In this document: piece by piece, positions 1-12,300 of the stretch
Numbering within the stretch: the first letter of the stretch is position 1
How the letters are laid out: each line of letters starts with the position of its first letter
NCBI GenBank assembly: GCA_032433595.1
Contig: JASWJB010000137.1
Coordinates: forward strand, 1-64,000
DNA: 64,000 bases
DNA from: Conoideocrella luteorostrata
Taxonomy: Eukaryota > Ascomycota > Sordariomycetes > Hypocreales > Clavicipitaceae
Reading direction: 5' to 3'
Position numbers and translations under genes: made by a program
Notes under the pieces: generated by a model
The model's input: only the letters and a program-made list of their open reading frames with translations
Databases searched by the model: none
What the model was told of the DNA's origin: nothing

Positions 1-45
1 TTGTGTGTTTGTGTGTGTGTGTTTGTGTATGTATGTGTGTGGATG
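1..45. repeat. (GT)n-rich microsatellite
   Basis: An imperfect TG/TGTT/TGTA repeat at the left edge. It falls inside the inferred first intron of the minus-strand secreted-protein gene. Confidence 0.8.
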
Positions 46-183
46 TTCCCATCAAGATGCAGATGAGATGGATCGGAAAGGACCGACCTTGTGGCCGCTG
101 TAGAGCGATCTCAGATTATCGGGCAGGTCATAGGCCGATGCCAAGGCGGCGAGGGCGGCAACTGCGGAGACGGAGTAGCGCAT
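1..183 (-). CDS. Secreted protein, 5' part only; chitosanase (GH75)-like N-terminus
   Basis: Partial gene: the ATG is at 183 on the minus strand and the body lies outside the window. The first residues, MRYSVSAVAALAALASA, form a clean signal peptide. The mature start, YDLPDNLRSLYSGHK, resembles the beginning of fungal family 75 chitosanases, which cleave chitosan outside the cell. That match is from memory of the family and rests on about 15 residues. Coding potential stops after the HK dipeptide, where a GTCGGT donor (weak, but in frame) opens an intron whose visible part is a GT/CA-rich microsatellite. A TATATATAT stretch lies about 75-80 bp upstream. It is divergent from the lysozyme-fold gene at 1173, so the two may share control. 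Any other small secreted protein remains possible. Confidence 0.5.
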
Positions 184-256
184 CTTGGGGTATAATCTGT
201 GAAGGGGGAATAGATAATGGATGCCTGGGAAATAGAGACACAAGTATATGTATGTG

Positions 257-265
257 TATATATAT
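257..265 (-). promoter_or_regulatory. Possible TATA box of the 183 (minus) gene
   Basis: An uninterrupted TATATATAT run 74-82 bp upstream of the inferred ATG at 183. It sits in AT-rich, partly repetitive DNA, so it is only suggestive. Confidence 0.3.
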
Positions 266-1120
266 GTAGGCAGGCTTTTACGCTTAGATTGTATACTAGT
301 TAGTTCGGGCAATGAGAAAGGGATCTGAACGTTTTTATCATTTTCATCTACTTCGCAGCCGTTCGCATCTTCAGCCCGGAGCTCCTGAGACATGTCCTCC
401 GCCCGGCCGGCAAAGTCAGGACATTCCGCCGATGATGTAAAGCGTAATGATCCAAGCATCTGGGGCTGCCGCACCAGAGTAGCCAGCTACGTCGTAGTAA
501 GCCCACTTGGCTGGCACCGGAGATCTGCAAGGCAGAAGAAGGAATGAGGATCCCCCAATAGCACCAAACGGGCGGGAGGAGGGGGGGGCAGAAAGGCAGA
601 AGGGATCCAACGTGGTTCCTTAATTCGCTACAAGTTTCATGGGGCTGACGGGCGTGCTGTGAACGGGCCGAAGAATCCCCATATAATCTAATGATGCGGT
701 TCTTGTCCAAATCTGGCGAAGGAATAACTGCAGTATCTGTAGCGTCGCCGCCTCACCACCACGCCCCTGTTGACGGATTCCGACCCCACGATCAGAACGG
801 GTGTCGTCGATCCACGGATGACTATTTCCCATCCAGGCGGAGCAATTCGATTTCCTCCTATCAGGTAATGGCGTTCGAGCGTAAGACAGCTCTTACTCAA
901 GATGGGATTATTCTTCGAAGCCGCGGACTTTACGTCATACGGCGGAATTGGCCGTAAGAAATGAAGACGAGAGGGCAAGTATAATACGATGTTGGTATGT
1001 CTGTGTCTCTGTGTGGGCTTGTCTCTTTTTATCTTTATTCTCTATCGCTTTCTCGTAGCACACTCAGGTACATTGTGTAATTACTTGGGATTTACGGAGT
1101 ACACGCATAGAATTCAAGAT

Positions 1121-1162
1121 ACAGCAGCAACAACAACAACAACAACCACAACCACAACAAAA
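1121..1162 (+). repeat. (CAA)n tract in the 5' leader
   Basis: CAG/CAA/CCA triplets run up to 11 bp before the start codon at 1173. Such CA-rich, G-poor leaders are common in fungal 5' UTRs. As a repeat its length could vary between strains. Confidence 0.7.
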
Positions 1163-1172
1163 GACACCAAAG

Positions 1173-1931
1173 ATGTACTTCTCCAACACCCCCCTCATCG
1201 CCAGCAAGGCGCTTCTTCTAGCCAACCTCGCCTCTGCTGCCACAAACCCCAATGCCCAGGGCGCATGTGAGCCTACCAAGGGCGGTGCCGGTGCCTGCGG
1301 ACCCAACGGCTCCGAGGAGTGGCTCAACACCGGCGTCAAGGGCAACGGCTGGAAGCCGCCCTTCCTGGACATCAACAAGCTCGCGCACATCTCCCTCGAG
1401 GACTACTACAAGGGCGTCGGCAAGCCGTGCAAAAAGCACGACCAGTACTTCAAGAGCTCCGGCAAGAAGTACAACATTGACCCTGCCATCTTGGCCTTCC
1501 TCGCCATGCAGGAGTCGTCTTGCAACGCGGACGCCGGCGGTCCCACGCCGGGCCTCATGCAGTGCGACCCGGGCAACTGCCAGAACGGCAAGAAGAGCTG
1601 CCAGTATCCCATCCAGGACAACGTCGACTGCGGAGCTCATGTGCTGCGCGCGGCCCTGGACAATACCGGTGGCAATGCCGTTCACGCGCTGGGCAGCTAC
1701 AACGGGTGGTTCACGGCGAGCGACAACACCGGCTTGAATGGCGGCAAGGGCCTGACGGAGAAGTATCCCTGCTCGAAGGAGGGCAAGGCGCACGGCGTGC
1801 CGCAGAACTTGAATTATCTTCACGAGACGCTCAATGGGTGGTTCCAGGGCTATGACATGTATGGGAAGGACCAGAACCTTGACGGCGCGTACAAATGCAA
1901 CCAGAATTGCAACAACGGCGGCCTCTGCTAA
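1173..1931 (+). CDS. Secreted lysozyme-fold (lytic transglycosylase/GH23-like) enzyme
   Basis: An intronless 252-residue protein with a signal peptide (about residues 1-22, ending LANLASAA). The central domain has the SLT/GH23 arrangement: AILAFLAMQESSCN with the likely catalytic Glu at 114, then GLMQ at 127-130, and a YNGW motif near 176-179 that helps form the groove. Bacterial members cleave peptidoglycan to 1,6-anhydro products; the substrate of fungal secreted members is less clear (bacterial wall, chitin or chitosan). There are many cysteines, including a CNQNCNNGGLC tail, consistent with a disulfide-stabilised extracellular protein. The start is supported by the signal peptide and an A-rich context (ACCAAAG before ATG). 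It is divergent from the chitosanase-like gene at 183, suggesting a wall-attack pair. Confidence 0.85.
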   Translation: MYFSNTPLIASKALLLANLASAATNPNAQGACEPTKGGAGACGPNGSEEWLNTGVKGNGWKPPFLDINKLAHISLEDYYKGVGKPCKKHDQYFKSSGKKYNIDPAILAFLAMQESSCNADAGGPTPGLMQCDPGNCQNGKKSCQYPIQDNVDCGAHVLRAALDNTGGNAVHALGSYNGWFTASDNTGLNGGKGLTEKYPCSKEGKAHGVPQNLNYLHETLNGWFQGYDMYGKDQNLDGAYKCNQNCNNGGLC

Positions 1932-4035
1932 CGCAGGGAGGAGGGGAGGGGGATACCTCCGAGAGATGAGATAGAGTGCGAATAACAATTGATGCCTACT
2001 GCCACTGCACACATTTGCTAGTGTATTGAGACATGCCTGTTCCCAGAGTGGGTGAAGATACGATCAATCTACCCCTTGGTCCTCCCCAGCTGCCGTACTC
2101 ATAACTGCAGGGGAATGCTCCATATAGTGATAGAGTCTACTCCGTAGCCGGCAGAGTGTTGGTAATTTCCGGCAATCATGATGATCTCTCCCACCAGCCA
2201 AGTTATTGCGCTCTCAAATGTGGAGCAGACCGCACGTCGATGGCACGTCGCTGCGGAAATAGACACCCTTCCGGGCATATATTTCGATTTGCGACCCTGT
2301 GGCGGACGCGGCCCCTGCACCGTGGATGCAACCTCATAACTAGTTAGTAGTGCGGAGTACTTTGTGGAAGGAAAAAGGTCTCTCTTTTTTGATTGATCAT
2401 CATCGTCATATCAATTCCCTGTTCGAAAGTTGACTACCCTTTTGGCAAAGGCTTCATTCCTGCACATGATATCGCCCCATACAGAGCATGCAGGGTCCAG
2501 TGCAACCTCGGGGTTTCTCCGCCATCTAGCACCGCATAAAATTTGATTTGGCCTACGGAGTAGTTAGTTAGTCGAGATCAACTTGAATCTATATACCTGG
2601 GTGCTACTGGGTGCCCCCAACCTTTCAGTCATGATGATGTCATGAGCATGCCCACGACTGTGAATTTCGTTGGCATACTGACCTTCATTCTAGCAAGGAA
2701 AGTCTTGGGCGTGTGTTGCTGCTAAACCTTTACGCCCATCTCAGTTCCTTGTTGTTATCTATACTTCAGCTTTTCATCTTGCTTCTTTTTTTGCCTTTTT
2801 TTTTCTCTTTCTTCCTTCCTTCCCTCTCTTTGTTGATGCTCTTCTCCTCATCACACCCTCCGCTCCGATTGTATTTACTTCTTCCCCCCCCCCCGGTATG
2901 CTATCTTCATTTCGTCCTTTGATGCTTTGTTAGACTCTCTGTTTGCCATACTCCCCCTCTTCTGGGAGCAGAAGCAAAGTTTCCTCACCAAGCCACCCAT
3001 CGAAATAGCCGCAGAGTGATTCGCGATGATCAGAGCGTTGAGGATCGAATAGGAATGAGAACCTAGTTTATCGGGTCTTGGACGAAGTTAAGCTGTAGCT
3101 TCTGATCAAGATTATTTTAGGCCCCAAAATGATTCTCATTCAGCAGAGGGAAGACTACTAAACTGAGGTTTCATCATCTGGTCCTACAAGCTCATCAAAA
3201 CGAGAGACTTGGTCTGTTTATACAGCAACAGCAACCCCGACACGCCATTCAGGCCTTTCAGAGCCTTGGCAGCATCCGATTGCTTACTCTTCAAGACTCA
3301 TTCCCAGAAATCTATTCCGAGCTCCACACGACGTGACCATGAACATTCCATTACTATAATAATTTGCTGACAATTTTTGATGTGCAATTAGATAATTGTA
3401 TAGGACGGCTGCATCCAGACGCCCACGGTAAGATTTACTCAGGCCAGATGCAGATTAAACACTGCATCGGGTGTGTCGAGGACGTGTTTGAGAAGAGCGA
3501 TCGCAATTGTGAGGTTTATGTGCACGCCGTAGCAAGTTGAGGGGTGGGCGGTCTTGCAAGTAGTTGCTGATGAATGATGACGGGACTGCTTTGCCGGAAG
3601 CCAACTGTACGTCTTTGGATGCTATCAAGAAATACGACTAGCTGGCTGGCTACGTTCACACAGGGGGAAATTTACAATTGAACAGGGCATTTCCAGATCT
3701 GAACTATTCATCCATGCATCCAGACTATTTCTTTGAAAGAGATAAATACTGCATAAACAGCTCTCTGAAGCTGTTTCCATAATAGCCATAACAGCCATAA
3801 CAGGGGTAGATCTAACCACGCGCAATATAAACATTAATATTCGTAACGTTTTGCAAAGCAAGTCAAGTCGTGAACTGTGGAAAAGTCAAAAGCCCGACCA
3901 TGTCCTCTGAATCATATCACAAACGGGTATCGGTGCCAAGTGTGCGGCGGTGGTGCTCTGTGTTACATTAGGGACAGCCGTTGGTGTGCATGTTAGAACA
4001 TGAGATGCGAGGAGCAACATTGTCTCCTCCTTCCT
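1932..4035. other. Intergenic region with pyrimidine-rich tract
   Basis: No supportable gene. It contains TACTCCGTA at 2138-2146, TACGGAGTA at 2554-2562, a TAACTAGTTAGTA element at 2337-2349, and a strongly C/T-biased plus strand at about 2715-2930, including an 11-C run at 2884-2894. The open frames here are short and look random. Confidence 0.7.
2715..2932. repeat. Low-complexity polypyrimidine tract
   Basis: About 215 bp in which the plus strand is nearly all T and C, ending near a C11 run (2884-2894). The leucine- and serine-rich open frame across it is a by-product of this composition. Such tracts can form non-B DNA, but no function is evident. Confidence 0.75.
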
Positions 4036-6576
4036 CTAGTCTGAGTGCACTACTTGCTGGTTGGCAATTGAGTCCTTTCGAGCGCTCATGGCAACCTTCT
4101 CAAATTGGTACAGAGGCTCCTTTGTAGCGTGGCGCTGGAACAAGAGGTATCTCTTGAACCACCAGGGAAGGGCAACGAAGAGCTGGTACTTGGCGAACTT
4201 CCTGGTAGGAACAGCAAAGACCCAGTCCAACTCTTCCAGAGTACGCTGCATAGTTTCGGGTACCCAGAAGAAGATCATGATAAAGGCAACGACATTGAAG
4301 CCTGCGTACAGGATGAATGCGCCAACAGTGTCGAGTCGGTCGAGGAGGAAGGGGAATGTGATACCCAGGACGGCAGCCTGTATCTGTTAGCCAGGCACTT
4401 GACGCTATGCTTTTGAATTGGACGCAGGGGGCTGGAGGCACTCACCCAGCCGAGGCACGTAGCCACAGCAAATCCCATACCAGTCTCACGGTGAGATAGA
4501 GGAAAGACCTCGGCACTATATGTGAAAGGAACAGGACCTTCACCAGGCGAGTAAAAGGCTAGAAACAAGGGCCATGTTAGCATAAATGCAGAGACGATCC
4601 AACCGACTTTCTGTTTGAAAAATGACTAACCGGCGAACAAGAAGACAAACAGGCAAACCAAGCCCGTTCGAGCTTCTCCAACGGAGCCCTCCTCACCCAT
4701 GAGAGTGCATAAACCAGCAGCTAGCAGCGTCCAGAACTAGTCATCGTTAGTGTGTGCTAGCCCTACCGAACCGGAATAAAGATACGAACCATTTGGGGGA
4801 ATGTGAAAAGCAGCAAGCTGCGTCGACCAAACTGTGCATCTGTTAGCGTGGGACTCTACAGTCGTTTTAATGGGCGTCTACATACGGTGTCAATTGTGAA
4901 GAAGGCGGGGAATGCAAACAGCCAGTTCACCAGACCGAAACCGAAAGACCCGATAATGGCCTTGAATTGCTTGTCTGGGTCGTGCTTGAAGGCTGTCTCG
5001 AAAATAGTGGTGGAGTAGAATGCGATGATGTTGATGCCTGATGCAGTTAGACAAAGACACACGTATGTGATGGGAGTGACGCTTCGGCGGTGCACATACC
5101 ACACATCTGCTGGGCAATCATGACAGTGAAAGCCGCCAAAGTAGCTCTTCGAACACGGGGAATCGTAAAGAGCTGTGTACAGCGACTGATATAAGTGGTC
5201 TGGCCAATGAGCTGTTCCTCAATCTCAAGTTGGGCGCTAATATAGTAAATATCACGAGCGACCTGGATCTGGTCCCGACGGAGGAGCAACATTGACTTCC
5301 AGGCCTCTTGATATCGGCCCTTCTTCATGAGCCAACGAGGTGATTCGGGGCAGAGATAGATGAGACACAGTAGAGGAACGGCGGGGATGAAAGGGGCGCC
5401 TAGTCATTAAGAGAGAGAGAGGTCAGGAGCGAGGTTTGAACTAGTGATCTGGCCGCGGGGTTTCCTTACCGAGCATAAGTCTCCAATTCAACGGACCAGC
5501 GACCTTAAATACAGCGAGGTTGATGGCGGTTCCCAGCATGATACCGAAAGCCGTCCACATTTCTACGAAATGGAATTAGCAAGCTACATGGGTGTAATGC
5601 GCATTTGGGCGTGGACATACGCCATGACATGACCAAGGCACCTCTGATGGAAGCAGGGGCATTTTCAGCAGCGTAAATGGGAACAGTTGAGGCCTTGGAA
5701 CCCATTCCAATGCCCATAAGGATACGGCAGGCAAGCTGCTGTTCCCAGGTATGGCATAGGGCTGATCCAATAACTGGCCAAATACAGAAGTGGGCGGAGA
5801 AAAAGATGGCGCCTCGGCGTCCGAAATAGTTGTTCAGAGGGTCAGACAGCCAGCAACCGATGGCGCTAGATGTAGCCATCAATTAGTCTCATGAAAATAG
5901 TTTAGGTTATGAGCAATCGATTGGTCAGACAAATTGGTCGCTACTTACGCAGAGCCGATATAAGGACCGGCATTAATAAGACCGACAAGAATCTTTTCTC
6001 GGGTGGAGGTGCCGCCGATGCCGTAATACGCGGGGAAGAAAATGGTGGCTCCATTACTGCCAGTCTGGTCCCAGCCTTGGACGGCGGCACCGATGGAGCA
6101 AGTGAAGATGGTCAAGAACAGCCTCATGGGCATGCGCCATTTGTGCATGATTTCGTCGTCGAGAATTTCGAGCTCGGTAGCGGAGAGTTTCTCTTCGCCA
6201 TCAATGCTGTGAGAGCTGGTAGGATCCTGGGCGACCAAAGCACCTTTCTTCAGAATTGCAACATGCTCTTGGAGACCCCTGTGCTGAGCGAACTGCTCCA
6301 CATCTTGCATGAGTTGTGCCCGAGGAATGCCTTGCAATGGGTTGCGAATTCTAGTAGTCGTATTAGTTTCGTGCCACGGCTATGAGATGGGCTTGTTTGC
6401 TCACTTGGCTGCGAGATTGTGTTGCAAATCCAATTGCTCAGAGTGCGAGACACCTTTCTCCTCCAGGTGCTCATTCGGCACGGCCTTGGAATCGTGGCTG
6501 AGGGGGAAACGTTAGTTAGTGCAGGACGTGCCGTTTGCCAAGTCAAGCCAAGGTGTACTCACTAGACGTCCGCCAT
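4036..6576 (-). CDS. MFS sugar porter (11 exons)
   Basis: A membrane transporter of the sugar-porter branch of MFS (sugars or polyols by proton symport, probably plasma membrane). My spliced model is complement(4036..4377, 4446..4558, 4631..4736, 4790..4831, 4886..5037, 5100..5399, 5470..5562, 5621..5865, 5949..6350, 6405..6497, 6563..6576), giving 633 residues in frame. Exon 1 encodes only MADV plus two bases. Family marks include FGRR after TM2 and again in the central loop, PESPRWL at the end of TM6, [13 protein letters not shown] in TM7 and [12 protein letters not shown] after TM12. An N-terminal extension of about 110 residues ([18 protein letters not shown]) precedes TM1 and is typical of a fungal inositol/hexose-like subgroup. 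The substrate cannot be read from sequence. Confidence 0.92.
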
Positions 6577-7619
6577 TGCGACAGGCAGAGGGTTCTATCC
6601 TTGACCTTCTTGCTGATAGAGTCTTGGTACTGCAGTCAAGAGTGTCGTCGCGAAAGAAATGGTCGATGCTGCTCCGAACACTTTCTGGAATTGAAAAAGG
6701 ACGGGGATGCGTCGAGTTAAAGTAGTAAACCGACGGGACGGATCTACAATGAATGGGAAGGTGGAGGACCATGATTTGCGCCGGTGCCAACAGCTGGCAA
6801 GCCTCGTTCCCCACGATCAAATGCGGAAGCCAGCAGCTGTGTTACAAAAACATTACGGGAGCACATACACCGACCAGTCACTACGGAGTACATACATGGG
6901 GGGAGCAATTCGACTTACATGAAGTGTGAAGGCTTGCACAAGCAGCACAAGGCCTGCGATGACCACGGACCCTTGGCGAGACCCACACACCATGCAGCTG
7001 GACGCAAAAGTGGATATTAAATATGGATGCTGGTACGGGTCGCAACACAAACAATAATACTGATACTGTTGAACGGTCAATACTGAGGCAAGGAGAAAGC
7101 TAGGGCCAAAAAAAACGTGCAGCCTCCTTTGGTTTTTATTTTTATTTTGGATCAACCACGGCCAATGCAAGACAGGTCTCGACAGGCGCACAAGACTTCC
7201 CTCGCACACTCGGTCGGCGTAGGTCCCTGGGGCTCGAAAACAACCACCATTCAATCATTGTGCTCCGTATAATAGCCCAATTAATGTTAATGCTGACTGT
7301 CTCTCCACAACCCCCGCACCCCGGACAAGTAGTCTCCAAAACACGGGCTGTGGATAGCTGGAACGGGGGCTTGAGCAGACGATTCAAACGAGAACAGAGA
7401 AACGCCCGCCCAAGCAACCAATTCATCGATGAATTTAACTTGACGCCCCCTGACATGGGTGTGCGTCCAACTACCGCCGCTATTGTACATTAGATACGGA
7501 GTACGGAGTGCAAGTACACCAATTGACCAAGCAAGCAAGGGAGGACCTGGGAGCCGAGAGTGTCCAGCATTTTCTTTTGCGGATGCACTTTGCTCCAACA
7601 GCCGACTCTCCAATTGGCT

Positions 7620-7664
7620 GTAATTGTGTGATTGTGTGATGATGTGATGATGATAGTGATGATG
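7620..7664. repeat. Low-complexity TGATG/GTGTGAT run
   Basis: Degenerate short-period repeats of TGTGAT changing into TGATGATG. No coding or regulatory role is evident. Confidence 0.6.
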
Positions 7665-8020
7665 GAGTTACAAGAGCAGGACTGGCTCCCTTACTTGTGC
7701 TTTCAATTGATCCTCTGGGGGGGCGAATACATACCATCTGTGCCATGATAAGGCTCTACAGTACCATGCGGAGTAGACAGATCTACGGCGAATTTAGCTA
7801 AGACTAGTATGATACTCACTTTGCTAAGCTTATAATAATAGCAGCATGTCGCATCGCGGCCCATCTGCTGGCTCTACCTCAAGAGTATTTTGAGCACAGT
7901 ACGGAGTACTCTGACACTAGACGCATGTCTGGCATTCCCACACCATAATCTGGAACACCTGTCGCCCGGCTGAGGATAGAAATCAAGCATTTCACTAAGT
8001 ACTACTCCGTATACCGTAAA

Positions 8021-8049
8021 GTATGGTACAGTACGGAGTATGGTACAGT
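8021..8049. repeat. 12-bp direct repeat flanking a TACGGAGTA copy
   Basis: GTATGGTACAGT occurs at 8021-8032 and again at 8038-8049, with the TACGGAGTA copy (8032-8040) overlapping both copies. An inverted TACTCCGTA lies just upstream at 8003-8011. This may be a small duplication or the footprint of an insertion. Confidence 0.6.
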
Positions 8050-9313
8050 TGTTCGCACGATTAATGTGGATGCAGGCAGGCTTGACCAGCCATCGTGCGC
8101 CTTATTGTACAGCATGTTGTCTGGACTCGAATTGAAGGTCGCAAATCGGAGCCACGAACTGATCAAGCGAAACCTTGTAAGAATCACGCGACCTCATTGC
8201 GACTCGGAACATCTCATGCCAAGCAATTGGCGCTTTTCCAGACTGCATTCTATCTGGGAGTGGAGGCGCCACGAACAGATTTGAAGCCAAAAAGTTTCGA
8301 TCGGTCCGCATGCGGCAACGCAAGGCAGCAGAATTTCCACCGCAATGAATGGGCAGTTTATACAAATACTTATGCGCCAAGATGTTGGGGGCGTATTGTG
8401 ACAACATCTTTTGCCGAGTGCCAAAAGTCGTTGGTTGACCGTCAATTCATAGTCGCCTCATTTTGCACTGCGACGGAACATTTCAGCACCATGCGTTGTG
8501 GCGGAAACTCCACATGGAGGTGCTTGTACAGCGGATAAAAACCCGCAATTGAAATTATCTCCGCTGCCCCGGCGCATATTGATGGGTAAAGCGGTAGTGT
8601 AATCCACCGTGTTTTGATGTTCCAGTCTTGTCCAAGCACGCATGTCAAAATGCTGCGCAGAGTACGGAGTACGAGGTGCTGAGATGTACAGTAAGAATCC
8701 TAGGAGAATGTGGCTAGCGACCAACAAGCACTCCCACGTCACATGGACTTTCATTTACCCTGCGCAGCAAGGGCGACCTCCAAGCAAACCCACAATCAAG
8801 CCACCTGGCGATCTTGCGCCTCCGGTTTATTCTGCTGCCTGATCGTATACCGCGGAGGAGTGGCGACCAGATTAGCTCGCCCAGTAGGATGACGGAGATT
8901 CCACGAAGGATGGATGGCCAAGCGGCACTAGTGCGCCTCCCGGCATGGCAGCACTGCAGGGACATGGATGGAAAGCTGGGCGACACCTTGGCCAACCAGC
9001 CATGCTCGCGAATCGGTTCGTGCTGGGCGAGGTCATTTGCTGTTCTCGTGCACGGCTTCTATGAACTGACATTACCGGGTTTTTGCATCAAGCGTGTTTG
9101 GTGGTGCGGCAACGAGAGTTGTGCTTGCGGGGACTGGAATGCTTCTTGGAACATCTGAATGCAAAAAAATAAGCCCAGGCGGGGGCAGAGGGGGTTGGTA
9201 GCCATAACCTTCTTTCCACCGGATGGGTCTCTCTTTCTCGTTCAGCCTACATGCAACTGCCCGCAAATGGTGAACGAGGCAGGCGCGGCAGCAGAGCCGG
9301 ACTAATTGCTTAC

Positions 9314-9355
9314 TACGGAGTATACGGAGTACAAACAAGTACATTGTACTCCGTA
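9314..9355. repeat. Tandem and inverted TACGGAGTA array (stem-loop)
   Basis: Two head-to-tail copies (9314-9322, 9323-9331) are followed by an inverted copy (9347-9355). TACGGAGTACAA (9323-9334) and TTGTACTCCGTA (9344-9355) are perfect 12-bp inverted arms around a 9-nt spacer, so the DNA or RNA could form a hairpin. Confidence 0.8.
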
Positions 9356-12300
9356 CTCCATACCGTTCTTTCATAAGAGCTTGAGTATCCACATGTAGAC
9401 GGGATCCGCATGTACTCATCCCATCCGCTTATGGACCGCCACGTGATTCCCCAATCAGCCCTCACCAACTGTTTCTGGTAGAGACCAGTTTAGAACACGG
9501 ATCGTCGCAGCCAGCTGTAAAAGGAGGTGAGACGGTGACGCCTGCGACGACAGAGCAGAGGTAATAGCCTATCCTGCTGTTCAAGATGTGAGGTTTCAGC
9601 GGTAACTGCCAGAGACACATGGTCTTCCCACGAGGCAAGATCAGCTAATTAAATTGGGCCTTTCTAAACTCCCCAAGCTCAATACCACCTGCAGGGTTGA
9701 CTTGGCCGATCTGACGTGCTCTCCGACGATGCAGGAAGTGCTAACATGTCGTTGGCAAGGTTCGAGACCTATCAATGCTAAAGATCGTGGCACTTGTCAT
9801 TCTTCGCCAAGGAAATACTTGCTAGCGTTTTGGCCCAAGAACATCTACTTGCTACTGGGAAACATTAAATTTCCATTGCACCCCGGGCTCGTCTCGGGCT
9901 CATTAGTACACCGAGCCAAAGGCCGTACATATTTGCATTCTCGCAGGAGTTGTTTCGGGATACCCGAGATGGGACAACGTGCTCTCATCCAAGTCAAGAA
10001 TATGCAGCACACAAATAGTGTCAATGTAGGACAGGGCACAGTGTTTTTTTTAGGTTGCGTCTAATATTCATCAACATTCTGCCGCTCATGACAATGCGTC
10101 GCGCCCTTCGTGGCTTTCAGTAGTGCGTATTCACGAATCCCGCTATGAATAGATGCGGGAAATAAGGTCGTTACAACGACTACGAATTCACTCTCAGGTG
10201 CCACATCCTGCCAGACATCGACAGGTGCTCGAGTTTTGTGGATTTCATGTCCGTGCTCAACATGCTTGTCAAGCCGCACATATGGTCCAAGCTGCGTGTT
10301 TGAATCCCCGCACACTTACTCCACGATTATTCATGCTCGCCGTGGGGAGATGGCCACTCTGGGGCTTCTGACGGCGTTCCTGTTGGTCAGTAATATCGGT
10401 GCCTAGAGATGATAATTTGGATGCCTACGAATATGGGTCCCCGAAAGTGAATTCTTCACCGTTCGTTCTAGAACGAGCTCAGTCCATGTGTAGATGAAAC
10501 ACTTTCTTCCCAGATGATGTTTGTACTATACTGAAATCTCCGGCACCGTTGTTCCAACCGTCGGGAGAAGACTTTTGTCCCCCACCAGGCCTCAACTCAC
10601 TTGTGACCCCCGGTACCCTTCATGATCATGGCAATATTATGAGGAGAAGATCTATGATAGCCAATGGATACCATCCCAGTGAAGCTAGTTCAGGGTTGGC
10701 GCCGTTGCCGGTTACCAGGGTGTCATGAATCGAGCAAATTTTTTTTTTTTCAAGATTTTTACGGCGCCAAGCGCTGTTACTGTAAGAACATCGTCCAACA
10801 AGGTTTCGAGACGACAACAGATATTTGGCAATAGTTTCGGCTCAAGCGGCACGGTGAGGTCAATGCATACAGGCTGACTTGCCAAGACACTGTCCATGCT
10901 ACATTTCTAATCTATTCGGCGGAAAGTGGCAGCACGTCCACCTCAATTGTACACTATGGCATGCTAATCTTGCAACGAGTATGAACTTCCGGATGTCAAT
11001 TTTGGTGATGGCTTCTTAGTTCTGACACTGCTATGCTTGAACCTGCTAGTTCTGGTTAAAGTCGCTCGCCTACTAATGGGATCGTGTCCGCATGAAAAGG
11101 GTACAGCCTAAGCACAACAAAGTTGTAGCTTGAATGCCCACAAAATACCAGCAGAATTCTGATTCATGTTCAACCATCTGCAAATAATCGACTGACATTC
11201 AATATAAGGAAACAATTCAACGAGAGAAGGCTTTGAGAAATGAACTTTCAGTCACGCAGCAGCGATTGAATATGGGAAATCTTTGAGTCTCACACGGCAA
11301 GATAAGATCTAATATCAGTCTTAGCTTTGGTGGTATCGGTGATTCTTTTTGAGAAGAATGTACCCTCGCTTCAACCGCAGGGTAGCCACGCTAACAGGAT
11401 GCCGAATAACATAACGGTCCTGCAAACATGATGAATTCTCTCACATAAAGGGGGTGTGATGATGCGTTTGAAGCTGCCCGTCACAAGGACCAATATATTT
11501 CTTGTGACTGTTTATAGCCTATGTGGACTTCCCACTTGGGTATGAGGTAAACAGATCAGGCGAGGTTAGGGGTTAAATGGCGAGGCCTCTACAACCAAGT
11601 CGTGATTTCGGTGTGTCAAACCATACAGGAGACAAATCTTTTACCTTGATTAAAATGATTCACACGAAGGAGCATGGTAGAGGTCTTTAAGAAATGACGT
11701 TCTTCTGATTAACAAAATATGCGACCGCCAATTTTGTCCCTCATGAGGCGACCTGCGACCAAAAAGGTATCTCAGGACCTTTTCGCTCTTGGGGAGTTCG
11801 AATCGGGGTTAGATCAACGCATGATCAAGCATTGGAACACTATATGTATTGGGCATCTTTCACTGGTGAATAGAAATGACAAAAAGACGTCTTTCGTTGA
11901 GTTTTAACGTACTCGCCCTTTGATAGGCTTTGTGCACGTAGACATAGATCCGTTGACAATGCGTGTAGGCTCCTTAACTCCTCGTGTCATTCGGTAAGTG
12001 GCTAGCATTCAGTAGTTCAATGTGCATGGCACCACAAAGAAGTTTCAAAGTCGCTGCTTTGCGGTTTGGATAACTAGTCGACATAGACGAATTTCGCCGT
12101 GTGGGGTGCATATAGTACCGACGATTAAATAAATTTCGGGAAAAGAAGCGATGCCGCCATTCAGCACACGACGTGAGAGGGGCTTTGCACGAGACCCCAA
12201 CCAACTATGCCGTGCGCGCTTGGAGCTCGTTCAACTGCCCGAACCAGGAGATAGAGTGCTCGTCTTGATGCGCGCGTGCACAGCTTTTGAACGCGGCCAC

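Larger units (their letters stand above)
184..1172. other. Divergent intergenic region
   Basis: This roughly 1 kb separates two divergently transcribed secreted-enzyme genes and must hold both promoters. It contains a CTAGTTAG-type repeat near 295-305, one exact TACGGAGTA copy at 1093-1101, and a CAA-rich leader directly before the plus-strand gene. No convincing gene is seen. Confidence 0.7.

Noticed and set aside
1218..2012. Long minus-strand open frame (264 codons) opposite the GH23-like gene
   Set aside because: It is antisense to a gene with a signal peptide and catalytic motifs. Its Val/Ala/Leu/Arg-rich composition is the usual mirror of a GC-rich coding strand.
2713..2922. Leucine-rich 69-codon open frame
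   Set aside because: Produced by the polypyrimidine tract; not a gene.
8095..8538. 147-codon plus-strand open frame in the gene-poor region
   Set aside because: No domain, signal peptide or coherent codon bias; lies among repeats of the short motif.
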